DNA from: Desulfobacteraceae bacterium | Lineage (GTDB): Bacteria > Desulfobacterota > Desulfobacteria > Desulfobacterales > Desulfosarcinaceae | Direction of reading: 5' to 3' | NCBI GenBank assembly: GCA_027025615.1 | Contig: JALVQM010000076.1 | Span: forward strand, 1-6,868 | DNA: 6,868 nucleotides | Shown here: positions 6,801 to 6,868 of the stretch, piece by piece | Numbering within the stretch: the stretch's first letter is position 1 | How the letters are laid out: each line of letters starts with the position of its first letter | Notes under the pieces: generated by a model | Seen by the model: the letters and a program-made list of their open reading frames with translations, nothing else | The model's database searches: none | What the model was told of the DNA's origin: nothing | Made by a program: the position numbers and the translations under genes

Positions 6801-6868
6801 GCCTGGTCCACCCTTTCCTTTATGATCAGGCGCATCTGCCTTTCTGCCAGGTCCTTCTTGTACTGCAT
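3845..6868 (-). CDS. Membrane-bound Cache-PAS-PAS hybrid sensor histidine kinase, 5' end probably beyond window
   Basis: The frame covers 1007 residues up to the window edge. Seen in order: a tandem (double) Cache-type sensor, with GYYFILD at 61-67 and a second lobe at about 175-270; a membrane helix at about 294-312; a linker resembling a signalling helix (315-370); PAS1 (376-487, ending TDITERR); PAS2 (492-609); a dimerisation domain with phospho-acceptor H635 in GGIAHDFNN; an ATPase domain with N741/N745, DTGCG at D789, FDPFFTTK and GKGTGMGL at 813-820; and a C-terminal receiver with acidic D878/D879, phospho-acceptor D924, T952 and K974. All catalytic residues are canonical. Cache sensors normally follow an N-terminal membrane helix, which is absent here: the ATG at the edge is followed at once by the polar helix that leads into Cache. 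The true start is therefore probably upstream. The sensor should bind a small molecule outside the cytoplasm; Cache families often bind carboxylates or amino acids, but the ligand here is unknown. No output domain follows the receiver, so a separate Hpt or regulator is needed. The gene precedes the exchanger by 51 bases. Confidence 0.95.
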   Translation of the reverse strand: MQYKKDLAERQMRLIIKERVDQAFQIAEHIFLANQFLIPPSAIRERVNTALRKIRFDGGRGYYFILDSQGVMQMHSVKPELEGRNLMSLQDLDGVFLVRNMVETALAKKHGYCSYKWPRPGTRTAVSDKITYVRYFEPLDLILCCGEYLEDYTAQVQREVLTFIANMRYGSDNANRIKVYRIMNPMGGDRFAELLVGSPGSGASGNYLSEYTKDADGHKYYQRLLEKIRENGQGFLEYRVAPSDSNQSGKLLSYFQWYRPWNMVVEAAVPLVDLEKAVAGRKALLEHQVQDTALGIFLIFGLVLGVIFLSTRYVCRRLQNSFDVFAAFFKDAAQELKPIDIKSLYFSELVHLAGMANQMIGDRLAVEEALKKSRIRYQSLIENTMEGYWMVDDKMMVIDVNPSLCEIIGRQPSEIVGHCLSEFVVQQQKEDFVHQLKKIFHQRHNSFEATFINSQGQPVFTQVNATGLVDEQGRPQGGFGFLTDITERRRADAERFLLATAIDHAWESVVITDPQGNIQYVNPAFEKVTGYQRTEAIGKNPRILKSGQHDENFYQQLWSTISSGNVWHGHLVNRRKDGSIFEEEGSISPVLDDSGNIVSYVAVKRDVTDQLQLQRQFRQAQKMEAIGTLAGGIAHDFNNILSAIIGYSELAIMQTGDPKTKKSIEAIMKAGRRATELVSQILAFSRQKEQEYKPVQVRLIAKEVVKLLRASIPATIEIRQYIASDSLVLADPTQIHQMIMNLCTNANHAMEEKGGVLTIELNDVVLDENFTLAQPGMKPGKYLKLSVSDTGCGMSQEVMERIFDPFFTTKPPGKGTGMGLSVLHGIIKSYRGTVTVESQLGKGTTFCVYIPVYRKQSAPQKIEDHTLATGNEKILFVDDEEIIVNMTAEILKRLGYQVTSLTDSRQALELFEKDPQAFDLVITDMTMPRMTGDELARRILALRNDMPIILCTGFSSRIDADRARELGIAAFITKPVLNRKLAETVRKVLDKKGLRQTDSKVRSRLKN
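4938..4987 (-). repeat. H-box DNA block shared with the other kinase (copy 2)
   Basis: This is the partner of 705-754, offset by 4233 bases (a multiple of three), both on the minus strand. A further 17 bases just beyond (4917-4933 against 684-700) also match with one difference. The rest of the kinase cores have diverged at many codons, so this short stretch stands out. As direct repeats they could in principle recombine and delete the exchanger. Confidence 0.85.

Overview
The window is a signal-transduction and ion-transport segment in which every gene I can support lies on the minus strand. In order of transcription they are: a membrane-bound Cache/PAS hybrid histidine kinase (open at the right edge, ending at 3845), a CaCA-family sodium:calcium-type antiporter (3793 to 2729), a possible 55-residue small protein (2580 to 2413), and a second, cytoplasmic, four-PAS hybrid histidine kinase (2407 down to the left edge, where it is cut at the start of its receiver domain). 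I see no RNA genes, insertion sequences, CRISPR arrays or convincing factor-independent terminators.

The organism is not identifiable with certainty. Large hybrid kinases with the HDFNN-type H-box, Cache sensors, several PAS domains, cysteine-bearing PAS variants and roughly even base composition are what I would expect from a Desulfobacterota (sulfate- or metal-reducing 'deltaproteobacterial') genome. This is inference from style, not from a marker gene.

Region by region: 6868-3845 encodes the Cache kinase, whose ligand-binding part is outside the membrane and whose first membrane segment probably lies beyond the window. A 51-base gap with no terminator separates it from the antiporter, so the two may be co-transcribed. 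The 321 bases from 2728 to 2408 are the only sizeable intergenic stretch. Their upstream half (2590-2700) is AT-rich, with two candidate promoters and an inverted repeat. Their downstream half holds the small reading frame, which stops five bases before the second kinase starts. The second kinase fills the remaining 2.4 kb.

Functionally, two related hybrid kinases flank one cation exchanger. The kinase cores are paralogous: most of the H-box region is identical in protein, and one 50-base block has a single base difference. Both end in (or lead into) a receiver domain with no DNA-binding or enzymatic output, so the final response regulator or Hpt partner must lie elsewhere. A link between kinase signalling and cation exchange is suggested only by gene order. 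No complete undescribed system is evident. The points most worth a second look are the small coupled reading frame, the matched cysteine clusters in two successive PAS domains, and the altered ion-site residues of the exchanger.
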